DNA from: Synechococcus sp. PCC 7336
GTDB lineage: Bacteria; Cyanobacteriota; Cyanobacteriia; Thermostichales; PCC-7336
NCBI RefSeq assembly: GCF_000332275.1
Contig: NZ_CM001776.1
Coordinates: 930,001-994,000 of the forward strand
DNA length: 64,000 nt
Direction of reading: 5' to 3'
The notes beneath the pieces are model-generated. The model had not been told where the DNA came from. It did not search any database and saw only the letters and a list, made by a program, of their open reading frames with translations. The position numbers and the translations under genes are program-made. How positions within the stretch are numbered: position 1 is the first letter of the stretch; each line of letters opens with the position of its first letter. Below, piece after piece: positions 1 through 6,113 of the stretch.

Positions 1-171
1 GTTAATCGTTTCTGGCCGATGCTCAATAATACAGAATTCGTGAGTTTGTTGTTCGACATCATATAAGCAGATGTCGTGTTTACGGTCAGACCAGTCAATA
101 CCAATGTAGGCTGCTTCTGTGGGGCCTGCTGGCGAAGCATTTTGCAAAGAATTGATGATATCCATGTCCAT
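1..171 (-). CDS. IS110-family transposase, N-terminal part (cut by window edge)
   Basis: The reverse strand from 171 reads 57 codons without a stop up to the window edge. The product begins MDMDIINSLQ and contains IGIDWSDRKHDICLYD, the first conserved acidic block of the RuvC-like DEDD domain of IS110-family transposases (recombinases); the Asp of GIDWSD is the expected first catalytic residue. A purine-rich AAGGAAAG sits just before the first ATG, supporting this start over the second Met two codons on. The rest of the gene, including the Tnp_IS110 C-terminal serine domain, is outside the window, so I cannot tell whether it is intact. Family assignment is firm, subgroup (IS110 versus IS1111) is not. 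Confidence 0.85.
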   Translation of the reverse strand, partial: MDMDIINSLQNASPAGPTEAAYIGIDWSDRKHDICLYDVEQQTHEFCIIEHRPETIN

Positions 172-409
172 CTTTCCTTGTTGATGTCACAATAGAGCCA
201 GCTCGGAACCCTTGCCTCTGGCGAAAAGATTATGGAAGGATTCAGTGTATCCTTGCCCTGAGGATTCGTTAGTAGAAAGTAAGGGATTAAGGAGAGAGTG
301 CGATCGCTATGGTTATAGGCATCTTACTGCCAGTCACCGCACAGTCGTCACCCTCTCCCTCCGAGCCTGACATCGAGTCTATCTGACCCCTGCGTGGCTC
401 GTCTCCCCA
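1..409 (-). mobile_element. IS110-family insertion element, transposase-proximal end
   Basis: This comprises the transposase start (1-171) plus about 240 bp of non-coding sequence upstream of it. The right limit is inferred from the neighbouring attC: its sequence is like the other copies from ATTCGCCGC (about 410) rightwards, while the seven-base CCTAAC box that should precede it is replaced by unrelated sequence ending CCCCATA. IS110-group elements have a long non-coding end upstream of the transposase that encodes the bridge RNA, and 172-409 is the right size and place for it. A short hairpin (AAGGAT 236-241 / ATCCTT 249-254) lies there. Element end, subgroup and bridge RNA are inference. 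Confidence 0.6.
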
Positions 410-493
410 TAATTCGCCGCAGCGGATGCTTGGCTAAACTATTGCTCTTCGTTGAGAGTTGATCTAGCACCGCTAACCTCAAGGACGTTAGGC
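410..493 (+). other. attC site A (left box lost)
   Basis: Recombination site of the array's common attC family. The inner arms AGCGGATGCT (421-430) and AGCACCGCT (466-474) pair with one extrahelical A, and the right core box is GTTAGGC (487-493), matching GTTRRRY. The left box expected before 410 is absent (CCCCATA instead of ACCTAAC), apparently because the IS110-family element ends here. The interior differs from sites C, D and K at only a few bases. Confidence 0.7.
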
Positions 494-619
494 GACTCTG
501 AGCTAACGGGCTGGAATCATCTGAAAGTCTACTTCTAGAAAATGCCATGCTCATTAGGGTTGCCATTTGAAGTTGCTGTAGATTAGAACCGTTTAAACTA
601 ACTACTTTCTAAGGCTTTC

Positions 620-1942
620 ATGAAAGTGGCTCGCTCCCACGAAAATCTGCTGGAACTCCTACAAAAGAAGGAGCTAGGTGGTGATACCATCTCTGAGGAA
701 GAAATTCTTGAAACGACTGGATGGCAAAAGTCAACTTTCTTAACATATTGGAATAAAGGTCAACTTTCAGATTTTCTGAGTGAAGTTAAGGATGGATATT
801 TTGAAGCCTCTAATTCTATAGACCTTTCTGTTCAAACATTTACACAACTGCTTTCACAAAGTAAGCACAGAAGAGGCTTAGGACACAATTGTAAGTCAAG
901 GTTGGCAAAAGCATTACTCAAGAAATCCAGAGATAATATGCTGTTAGCCCTAGAGCTTTATAATAGGCCTTCTCTGGAAAATAGAATGGATGGCTTTGTC
1001 CTTTGTTTCTGTACCGCTTGGGAACAACTCTTGAAAGCTATCTTGATAGAAGAAAAAGGCGAAGAAGCAGTTTTTAGAAAAAGTCGAAATACTAAAGGAA
1101 TTCGAGAAACTATTTCACTCCGAGATTGCCTAGATAAACTCTACAAAACAGACAATCTGGTTAGAAAGAATATTGAACGAGTTGCATTTTATCGAGATCA
1201 AGCTGTTCATCTTCTAATGCCTGAAGTGCAAGGCATAATGTCCAGGGTTTTTCAGTCTGGTGTTTTGAACTATTCGACTAGATTTCAAGAATTTACTGAA
1301 CTCCCTTTTATTTCATCTACACATTCGGGGATGCTTTCGCTTGTTGGAGATTTAAGACAGCCCTCCATTGCCGCATTGCATAGTAATTACGGTCAAGAAA
1401 TTGGAAATGAAGTTTCTAGCTTAATTGCTGACTTAACGGAAGAAGCTACAAATACGGATGACATTCAGTTCGCTATACCCCTCAATGTAAGACTTGTTTT
1501 TGCTCGAAACGATGAGCAAGGTAATATGATCACTCTGGCAAGAGCGGAAGAGGGAATTGAAGGACTAAAAAAGGCAATTATCCTTGAAAAACCAACAGAC
1601 CGTGACAAAACACATCCCTTCAAAGAAAGCGCCGCAATAAACGAAATCAACAGGAGACTTTATGAACATTATTCAATCAATGTCCTAGCAGATAAACTGG
1701 TTGCCCGTAATAAGATAACTACAAAGCCTGAAATTAACAGTCACTGCTTCCGTTCTGTTGCTGCCAAACTTAAATGGAAAAATAGCAATAATAAATATCA
1801 TTATAAAAACAAAGATCCTGTTATTCACTATTATTCAGATTTTGCCGTTCAAGAGTTTATTGATAAAGTCATGAACATCGAAGGATATTTAGAAAAAGCT
1901 CGGAAAGGCAATTCAAATAAATCTAAGAGAAAAAGAAAGTGA
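620..1942 (+). CDS. DUF3644 / HEPN-like protein in an integron cassette
   Basis: A 440-residue cytoplasmic protein. Residues about 25-60 look like a helix-turn-helix (EEEILETTGWQKSTFLTYWN). Residues about 95-220 match DUF3644: a helical block with NRMDGFVLCFCTAWEQLLKA and then YRDQAVHLL. The R192-x4-H197 spacing fits the catalytic Rx4-6H motif of HEPN ribonucleases, a superfamily common in toxin and abortive-infection systems. The C-terminus is very basic (SNKSKRKRK). No attC lies between it and the next gene 100 bp downstream, so both travel in one cassette (about 494-3303). The A+T-rich coding sequence differs from the core genes to the right and suggests transfer. A role in anti-phage defence is inference; no substrate is known. 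Confidence 0.75.
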   Translation: MKVARSHENLLELLQKKELGGDTISEEEILETTGWQKSTFLTYWNKGQLSDFLSEVKDGYFEASNSIDLSVQTFTQLLSQSKHRRGLGHNCKSRLAKALLKKSRDNMLLALELYNRPSLENRMDGFVLCFCTAWEQLLKAILIEEKGEEAVFRKSRNTKGIRETISLRDCLDKLYKTDNLVRKNIERVAFYRDQAVHLLMPEVQGIMSRVFQSGVLNYSTRFQEFTELPFISSTHSGMLSLVGDLRQPSIAALHSNYGQEIGNEVSSLIADLTEEATNTDDIQFAIPLNVRLVFARNDEQGNMITLARAEEGIEGLKKAIILEKPTDRDKTHPFKESAAINEINRRLYEHYSINVLADKLVARNKITTKPEINSHCFRSVAAKLKWKNSNNKYHYKNKDPVIHYYSDFAVQEFIDKVMNIEGYLEKARKGNSNKSKRKRK

Positions 1943-2042
1943 TTGAGGGAATTATTTGAGTGGCCTTCCAATATTCTAAGACTTCTAGTGTAGAAGATAA
2001 GATAAAGTTATTAGTGTAAATATCGCTTTTCCTACTATTACG

Positions 2043-3077
2043 TTGGACAGTTCGCGGACAAAATCAGTATCGGAATCTGTAATGTTTTACTCTAGAAGGA
2101 TTAATAAAGAAACGCAGAAAGTCGAAGTCTGGGAATGCGAGTGGTCAAACAAGGGTACTGGCATGGCGAAGAAGGAATTTCTGCGAAAAATTGGTGACGA
2201 AGAAGATATAGCTTTTTCTCACGACGGCTACAGCGCGGCCGATGCCGTTTGTTGGGCACCAGGTAGGACAATCGGCAATATTGCGGTTAGTTCTGAAGAA
2301 GCCTTCGGCATGTTTGAGGGAAAATCAGGTGATGATGCTGTACTCCCTTGTCAAATTATCCCCGCAGGCAAATTTCGAAATGGGGCGAAGCGCTGGTATT
2401 GCAAGACCCATCAGATACATTGGGGGGTTAAGGCTGACTACGCGGCTACATCCGAGTCAGGAGAAGTCTTTTGCAGTAATCATCTTACAAAGATGAGCTA
2501 TGTCGTTAACCCTCTAGAGATCGAGTTCAAGAATTTTGAGGAAATTGGTATTTGGTGTTCACTTCCCCCAGCACTTTCCACCGAAGATATCGAGAAAAGA
2601 GCTCCTAAAATTCATGTCCATAAGCGATTCCAAGAAGAGTCGAACAAGCTTATAGACAGAGACTTTGATGCAATCGTGTGCTCCTACAACGAAAATATGG
2701 GACTCTTTGCTAATCCAGAAATTACAAAGATACAAGTTACACCGCCTGCAGCATTCGAGTTTGTCCGTTCACTGGAGGAGGAACGGGAAATGTCATGTGT
2801 TACTTGTAAGAAATGTGGTTACCCACATTTAGACTTAGGCGATTTTGCTAGAAAACCGCACAAAAAGCATTTCTGCGGTAATTGTGGTAACGACAGCATT
2901 TGGAGTCCTGAGCCAATTGTCTCTACCCCCCTAAAACCCCTGCATGATCAGTTCAGTAACAGCAATACTTACATCATTCCTGACAGAGCTGTTAATCTTG
3001 ATGAATACACTGGTTTAAAGTTTGAATTATGGGCATCTACGCCAGCTGTCCTATGGACAGCAAACCGTCCTCAATAA
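2043..3077 (+). CDS. Cassette protein with two zinc-binding clusters; probable premature stop
   Basis: I do not recognise the family. The 344-residue product has a C-terminal zinc ribbon (C255-x2-C258 ... C278-x2-C281) and an earlier C120-x2-H123 ... C144-x2-H147 cluster, suggesting two structural zinc sites. The open frame begins at TTG 2043; ATG 2082 is an alternative, and neither has a strong ribosome site. The TAA at 3075-3077 is followed in the same frame by 44 sense codons of protein-like sequence (KGIHAHVYDRGRRVVDD...) ending in TGA at 3210-3212, four bases before the attC, where cassette genes normally end. The ancestral protein was therefore probably about 389 residues and the present TAA a nonsense change. 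It is the second gene of the DUF3644 cassette. Confidence 0.65.
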   Translation: MDSSRTKSVSESVMFYSRRINKETQKVEVWECEWSNKGTGMAKKEFLRKIGDEEDIAFSHDGYSAADAVCWAPGRTIGNIAVSSEEAFGMFEGKSGDDAVLPCQIIPAGKFRNGAKRWYCKTHQIHWGVKADYAATSESGEVFCSNHLTKMSYVVNPLEIEFKNFEEIGIWCSLPPALSTEDIEKRAPKIHVHKRFQEESNKLIDRDFDAIVCSYNENMGLFANPEITKIQVTPPAAFEFVRSLEEEREMSCVTCKKCGYPHLDLGDFARKPHKKHFCGNCGNDSIWSPEPIVSTPLKPLHDQFSNSNTYIIPDRAVNLDEYTGLKFELWASTPAVLWTANRPQ

Positions 3078-3212
3078 AAAGGAATTCATGCCCATGTTTA
3101 CGATAGGGGCCGACGAGTTGTTGACGATACCTTTGGAATCGTAATTCTTCACGGCCAGGAGCTTCAACGAGATAAAATGTGGGAAAACATGGTTCAGAAT
3201 ACGCTGTACTGA
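3078..3212 (+). pseudogene. In-frame continuation of the zinc-cluster gene after its TAA
   Basis: Forty-four sense codons and a TGA in the same frame as the upstream gene, reading like a protein C-terminus (VVDDTFGIVILHGQELQRDK and onward, ending QNTLY). It ends right at attC B. It has no start of its own at its beginning, so it is best explained as the tail detached by the TAA at 3075. Translational read-through is possible but not indicated by an obvious signal. Confidence 0.5.
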
Positions 3213-3216
3213 TGTC

Positions 3217-3303
3217 GCCTAACAACCCTGGTGCAGCGGATTGACTAAGGTTGCTTGGATAGGATGTAAAGATCTCGACAACCGCTGACCAGGAACGTTA
3301 GGT
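3217..3303 (+). other. attC site B (canonical)
   Basis: Left box GCCTAAC (3217-3223) and right box GTTAGGT (3297-3303) match RYYYAAC and GTTRRRY. The inner arms CCTGGTGCAGCGGATTG and CAACCGCTGACCAGG pair throughout except for two extrahelical bases, G and A, the hallmark IntI uses to recognise the folded bottom strand. Length is 87 bp. It closes the two-gene DUF3644 cassette. Confidence 0.88.
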
Positions 3304-3393
3304 TTCTGTTTTCCTTAAGTTTTGTGGGTGAAATTAGGAGGTGCTAACCTGCGATCGCCCTAATGGGTTTAGCTACCGCAAGTTGGCCATCAA

Positions 3394-3483
3394 ACCTAAC
3401 TACTCGCTGCAACGGATGCTTGGCTAAACTGTCGCTCTTCGTTGAGAGTCTCTCTAGCACCGCTGACCTCAAGGACGTTAGGT
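3394..3483 (+). other. attC site C
   Basis: Boxes ACCTAAC (3394-3400) and GTTAGGT (3477-3483). Inner arms ACGGATGCT and AGCACCGCT pair around one extrahelical A. It closes the first gene-less cassette of the tandem. Confidence 0.82.
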
Positions 3484-3573
3484 TTCTGCTTAGCTTAAAT
3501 TTTGTGGGTGAAATTGGGAGGTGCTAACCTGCGATCGCCCTAATGGGTTTAGCTACCGCAAGTGGGCCATCAA

Positions 3574-3663
3574 ACCTAACCATTCGCCGCAGCGGATGCT
3601 TGGCAAAACTATTGCTCTTCGTTGAGAGGTTATCTAGCACCGCTAACCTCAAGGCCGTTAGGT
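3574..3663 (+). other. attC site D
   Basis: Boxes ACCTAAC (3574-3580) and GTTAGGT (3657-3663); inner arms AGCGGATGCT / AGCACCGCT with an extrahelical A. Closes the second tandem gene-less cassette. Confidence 0.82.
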
Positions 3664-3753
3664 TTCTGCTGTCCTTAAGTTTTGTTGGTAAAGTTGGGAG
3701 GTGCTAGCCTGCGATCGCCCTAATGAGTTTAGCTACCGCAAGTTGGCCATCAA

Positions 3754-3844
3754 ACCTAACCACTCGCCGCAGCGGATGCTTGGCTAAACTGTCGATCTTG
3801 TGTTGATAGTTAATCTAGCACCGCTAGACTCAAGGCCATTATGC
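3754..3844 (+). other. attC site E (degenerate right box)
   Basis: Left box ACCTAAC (3754-3760) and intact inner arms, but the right box reads ATTATGC (3838-3844) instead of GTTRRRY, so the conserved G at the crossover point has become A. The site may no longer recombine, which would fix the following DUF3800 cassette to its left neighbour. Confidence 0.7.
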
Positions 3845-3904
3845 CGCTGAGTCATTTGTAGGATTGTCACCTAAACGGTATCTTAGGAGGAGCCTCAGAT
3901 GAAG

Positions 3905-3933
3905 TAGGCAATGTGTGGAGCAAGTGATATAAT
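3905..3933 (+). promoter_or_regulatory. Candidate sigma-70 promoter of the DUF3800 cassette
   Basis: TAGGCA (3905-3910), a 17-bp spacer and a perfect TATAAT (3928-3933). Transcription would start near 3940, about 85 nt before the ATG at 4025, giving a leader that contains a predicted stem. Carrying its own promoter would free this cassette from dependence on the integron promoter. Confidence 0.5.
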
Positions 3934-3941
3934 TACGGGCA

Positions 3942-3995
3942 CAGTCAAGAGATCTGACCTTTTCGGATCGTGGGAGCATGGTCTTCCCTTGACTG
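3942..3995 (+). promoter_or_regulatory. Folded leader between promoter and DUF3800 gene
   Basis: An 8-bp inverted repeat, CAGTCAAG (3942-3949) and CTTGACTG (3988-3995), encloses a second stem GATCTGA/TCGGATC (about 3951-3970). Together they would fold nearly the whole leader RNA upstream of the start codon. No T-run follows, so a plain terminator is unlikely. Alternatively CTTGACTG is a palindromic operator half. Not matched to a known riboswitch. Confidence 0.4.
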
Positions 3996-4024
3996 ATTTT
4001 GCTTTTAAAGGGATATGAAGCAGC

Positions 4025-4717
4025 ATGTATCTACTGTACGTAGATGAGTCTGGTACAACCCACGACCCAAATCAACAGTATTTCGTGCTAGCTGGGTTTT
4101 GTGTATTTGAGCGACAAGGATATTGGATTGCTAACCAGCTTGACCAAATTGCAGCTAGGTTTGATCCTGCTGATCCAGCAGCAGTTGAGTTACATGGTAG
4201 CCCAATATTCGGAGGAAGAGGGCGATGGAGGAGTCATCCTAAAGAAGATCGGCATCAAGCGATTGAAGATGCCCTAAAAGTTTTTCTACAATCTCATCCC
4301 AGCAATCGATTGTTTGCAAGCGTGATCAAGAAATCTGCGGTATATCCAAAAGACCCCGTTGAGGCTGCATTTGAGCAGTTAGCCAGTAGATTTGATAAGT
4401 ATTTAATGAGATTGCATAGGAACGGCAACACGCACAGAGGAATCATCATCTTTGATAAATCCACTTATGAGACAACAATTCAATCCTTGGCAACTGATTT
4501 TAGGACGATTGGATACACCTGGGGTGTGATAAGGAACTTTTCAGAAGTACCTCTCTTTTTAGATTCAAAAGCATCAAGACTGATTCAACTTGCTGACTTG
4601 ATTGCATACGCTGTTTTTAGGCATTTTGAAAAGGGGGATAATAGATTTTTCCCTATCATTGAACCTAGATTTGATTCAGAAGGTGGTGTAGTTCACGGAC
4701 TACACATCTTGCAATGA
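4025..4717 (+). CDS. DUF3800 domain protein in an integron cassette
   Basis: A 230-residue protein with the DUF3800 signatures: N-terminal YVDESG (D7, E8), IIIFDKS (D144) and DSKASRLIQLADLIAYA (D180, D191), followed by an HGL motif near the end. The conserved acidic residues at strand ends suggest an RNase-H-like fold and possible nuclease activity; this is a family-level inference, not shown. DUF3800 genes are common in mobile DNA including integron cassettes. It ends 6 bp before attC F, the usual cassette layout, and has a likely promoter and a folded leader of its own. The length is normal for the family and no defects are visible. Confidence 0.85.
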   Translation: MYLLYVDESGTTHDPNQQYFVLAGFCVFERQGYWIANQLDQIAARFDPADPAAVELHGSPIFGGRGRWRSHPKEDRHQAIEDALKVFLQSHPSNRLFASVIKKSAVYPKDPVEAAFEQLASRFDKYLMRLHRNGNTHRGIIIFDKSTYETTIQSLATDFRTIGYTWGVIRNFSEVPLFLDSKASRLIQLADLIAYAVFRHFEKGDNRFFPIIEPRFDSEGGVVHGLHILQ

Positions 4718-4723
4718 GTCGCG

Positions 4724-4810
4724 GCATAACAACCCGGTTGGAACGGACTGCCGAGAGATCTTGGTGATGTTGCAAAGTTTCCTAACAGCCGCTCAACCGG
4801 AACGTTAGGT
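4724..4810 (+). other. attC site F (canonical)
   Basis: Left box GCATAAC (4724-4730), right box GTTAGGT (4804-4810). The inner arms CCGGTTGGAACGGACTG and CAGCCGCTCAACCGG pair with extrahelical bases at the expected places. Length 87 bp. Closes the DUF3800 cassette. Confidence 0.87.
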
Positions 4811-5000
4811 TTCTACTGTCCTTAAATTTTGTGGGTAAAACTGGGAGGTGCTAGCCTGCGATCGCCATAATGGGCTTGGCTGTTGCAAGTCGGCCATCAA
4901 ACCTAACCATTCACTTGACCTTAAGATTTTTGGGTGAAATGGGGAGGTGCTAGGCTGCGATCGCACCATAATTGGATTATCTGTTTTAAGTCGGCCATCA
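4811..5000 (+). repeat. Two gene-less cassette bodies fused by loss of the attC between them
   Basis: Body copy four is at 4811-4900, then ACCTAAC plus six bases (4901-4913), then immediately body copy five (about 4914-5000). All but the first 13 bases of the intervening attC are missing, so a deletion joined two units. Copy five is the most diverged (GGATTATCTGTTTTAAG in place of the usual tail) and is followed by degenerate attC G. Confidence 0.7.
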
Positions 5001-5091
5001 ACTCTAAGCACTCCTGCAGCAGATTCTTGTCAAAACTATCGATTCTCTTTTAAGAGTCGATCTATCACCGCCGAGCTCAAGGCCGTTAGCC
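5001..5091 (+). other. attC site G (decayed)
   Basis: It aligns with the common attC family over its whole length but has lost the consensus at both boxes: ACTCTAAG in place of ACCTAAC (5001-5008) and GTTAGCC (5085-5091) in place of GTTRRRY. The inner arms no longer pair well. Probably an inactive relic. The following 5092-5200 is an unremarkable leader of the next gene pair. Confidence 0.55.
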
Positions 5092-5200
5092 CTAGGGATG
5101 CCAAAGTGACTTCCAGCCTTACAAGTTTTGCATCTCGGCTGGGAATTGGGACATGGGCTGATAAGATTCTGGGCAAGATCTAACCAGCAACTCTCTTTCA

Positions 5201-5548
5201 ATGTCTACTCCAGAAGCACTTGATGCCCTGATTGCCCAGCTTACTCAGGAACTTGACCAAGTTCAGCAGATTGCCCAACATGGTCTGAAAATCACCTGGG
5301 AAAAACTTCGAGCAACTCCAGATAGTACCGAACTCACTCGATTATTTGCAATTTTCAACAATGTCTCGTTTTTTGCAGAAAACTATAGAGGGCGAATTCA
5401 GACAACGGTAAAAACAATTTCCGAAGCAAACCTAGAAGCAGAACGACTTCAAGACGCTGGTGAGGAGTTAGCAGCCTTACTTGGAGTGACATTAGAGGCT
5501 AAAATGTTGGTAGAGAATTCTGTTCGTCGCTTGAGCAAGCTATCATGA
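5201..5548 (+). CDS. Small helical cassette protein of unknown function
   Basis: A 115-residue protein with no family I recognise. It is predicted to be almost wholly alpha-helical, with heptad-like Leu/Ile/Val spacing (ALIAQLTQELDQVQQIAQ near the N-terminus; ANLEAERLQDAGEELAALL later). There is no signal peptide or membrane segment. Its stop overlaps the next start as ATGA at 5545-5548, so the two genes are translationally coupled. Size and coupling resemble toxin-antitoxin pairs, but no toxin fold is evident. The pair is flanked by decayed attC G and a weak attC candidate, so it forms one cassette. Confidence 0.65.
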   Translation: MSTPEALDALIAQLTQELDQVQQIAQHGLKITWEKLRATPDSTELTRLFAIFNNVSFFAENYRGRIQTTVKTISEANLEAERLQDAGEELAALLGVTLEAKMLVENSVRRLSKLS

Positions 5549-5718
5549 CACAAGTAGAACAAAGCACTGTTGGTCAATCTAAGCTAGAGGAAGTCGTTTC
5601 ATTAGCCGAAGCTGCGGAAGCTAAGATGCAGCTATTTTCTCAACAGGCCGAGGAATTCACAGCCAAGTGGGAGCAAACCGTTAGCCAACATAATAGCTCA
5701 CATCAGGCTAATGCTTAA
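5545..5718 (+). CDS. 57-residue acidic partner protein in the same cassette
   Basis: ATG 5545 to TAA 5718, overlapping the stop of the upstream gene by four bases. The product starts MTQVEQSTVGQSKLEEVV and ends HNSSHQANA; it is rich in Glu, Gln and Ala and probably a single long helix. The stop codon overlaps a GCTTAAC box at 5713-5719, the typical way a cassette gene runs into its attC. Function unknown. Coupling with the 115-residue protein suggests that the two act together. Confidence 0.55.
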   Translation: MTQVEQSTVGQSKLEEVVSLAEAAEAKMQLFSQQAEEFTAKWEQTVSQHNSSHQANA

Positions 5719-5804
5719 CCCTGTACTACAAGGGATGCTCAATTCATACGTTGCCTGCTTGAATTTTAGATTGTCTTTCGCGCCTCTGAGCACCACCGTT
5801 AGGT
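5713..5804 (+). other. Weak attC candidate H
   Basis: Boxes GCTTAAC (5713-5719) and GTTAGGT (5798-5804) fit the consensus and are 92 bp apart, and the next cassette body begins right after 5804, as it does after sites B, C, D and F. The inner arms do not pair convincingly, so this site is either highly diverged or damaged. A small AATTCA/TGAATT hairpin lies in its middle. Confidence 0.4.
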
Positions 5805-5894
5805 TTCTGCTGAGCTTAAATTTTGTGGGTGAAATTGGGAGGTGCTAACCTGCGATCGCCCTAATTGGTCTAGCTATTGCAAGTTGGCCATCAA
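5805..5894 (+). repeat. Gene-less cassette body, sixth copy
   Basis: Nearly identical to the copy at 3484-3573, with the same core GGGAGGTGCTAACCTGCG and tail GGCCATCAA directly before the ACCTAAC box. It forms a 180-bp cassette with attC I, so the same unit occurs on both sides of the DUF3800 and small-gene cassettes. Confidence 0.75.
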
Positions 5895-5984
5895 ACCTAA
5901 CCATTCGCTGCAACGGATGCTTAGCAAAACTGTCGCTCTTTGTTGAGAGATTATCTAGCACCGCTGAGCTCAAGGACGTTAGGC
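5895..5984 (+). other. attC site I
   Basis: Boxes ACCTAAC (5895-5901) and GTTAGGC (5978-5984); inner arms ACGGATGCT / AGCACCGCT with an extrahelical A. Ninety bp, same family as A, C, D and E. The Fic cassette begins after it. Confidence 0.82.
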
Positions 5985-6045
5985 TGACTTTTGTGTGAAA
6001 TGCTTCTGCAAACAGCACCCTCGATTCAAATATTTTTTGCATTTT

Positions 6046-6101
6046 GGCTTTACTTGTTTTAACGATCTCTAGTAAAGTAAAGCCTAGTTTGCTTTACTAA
6101 G
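6046..6101 (+). promoter_or_regulatory. Operator-like repeats upstream of the Fic gene
   Basis: A perfect 10-bp inverted repeat, GGCTTTACTT (6046-6055) and AAGTAAAGCC (6075-6084), is followed by a third half-site GCTTTACTAAG (6091-6101), and CTTTACTAAG recurs just inside the gene at 6122-6131. Four copies of one motif around a start codon suggest a binding site. The Fic protein ends in a winged-helix-like domain, so self-repression is the likely use. Confidence 0.55.
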
Positions 6102-6113
6102 AATTCTGTAAGT

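Larger units (their letters stand above)
3304..3844 (+). repeat. Three tandem gene-less cassettes (180, 180 and 181 bp)
   Basis: Three head-to-tail units, each a 90-bp body (3304-3393, 3484-3573, 3664-3753) plus a 90-91 bp attC. The bodies are about 85-90% alike by eye and share the core GGGAGGTGCTA(A/G)CCTGCG, followed by CTACCGCAAG. No reading frame is conserved between copies on either strand, and stops differ, so they do not look coding. Further bodies occur at 4811-4900, 4914-5000 and 5805-5894. Function is unknown; a cassette-borne small RNA or promoter are possibilities. The body core includes GCGATCGC. Confidence 0.8.

Noticed and set aside
3037-3225. Minus-strand 62-codon frame at the end of the zinc-protein gene
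   Set aside because: It is the antisense of the in-frame continuation of that gene, which has the better coding pattern and ends at the attC.
3304-3844. The 180-bp tandem units as a CRISPR array
   Set aside because: The period is far too long, the whole unit is repeated with no variable spacers, and each unit ends in an attC fold.
4805-5011. Minus-strand 68-codon frame in the gene-less cassettes
   Set aside because: The equivalent frame is interrupted by stops in the other copies of the same repeat, so it is not conserved as coding.
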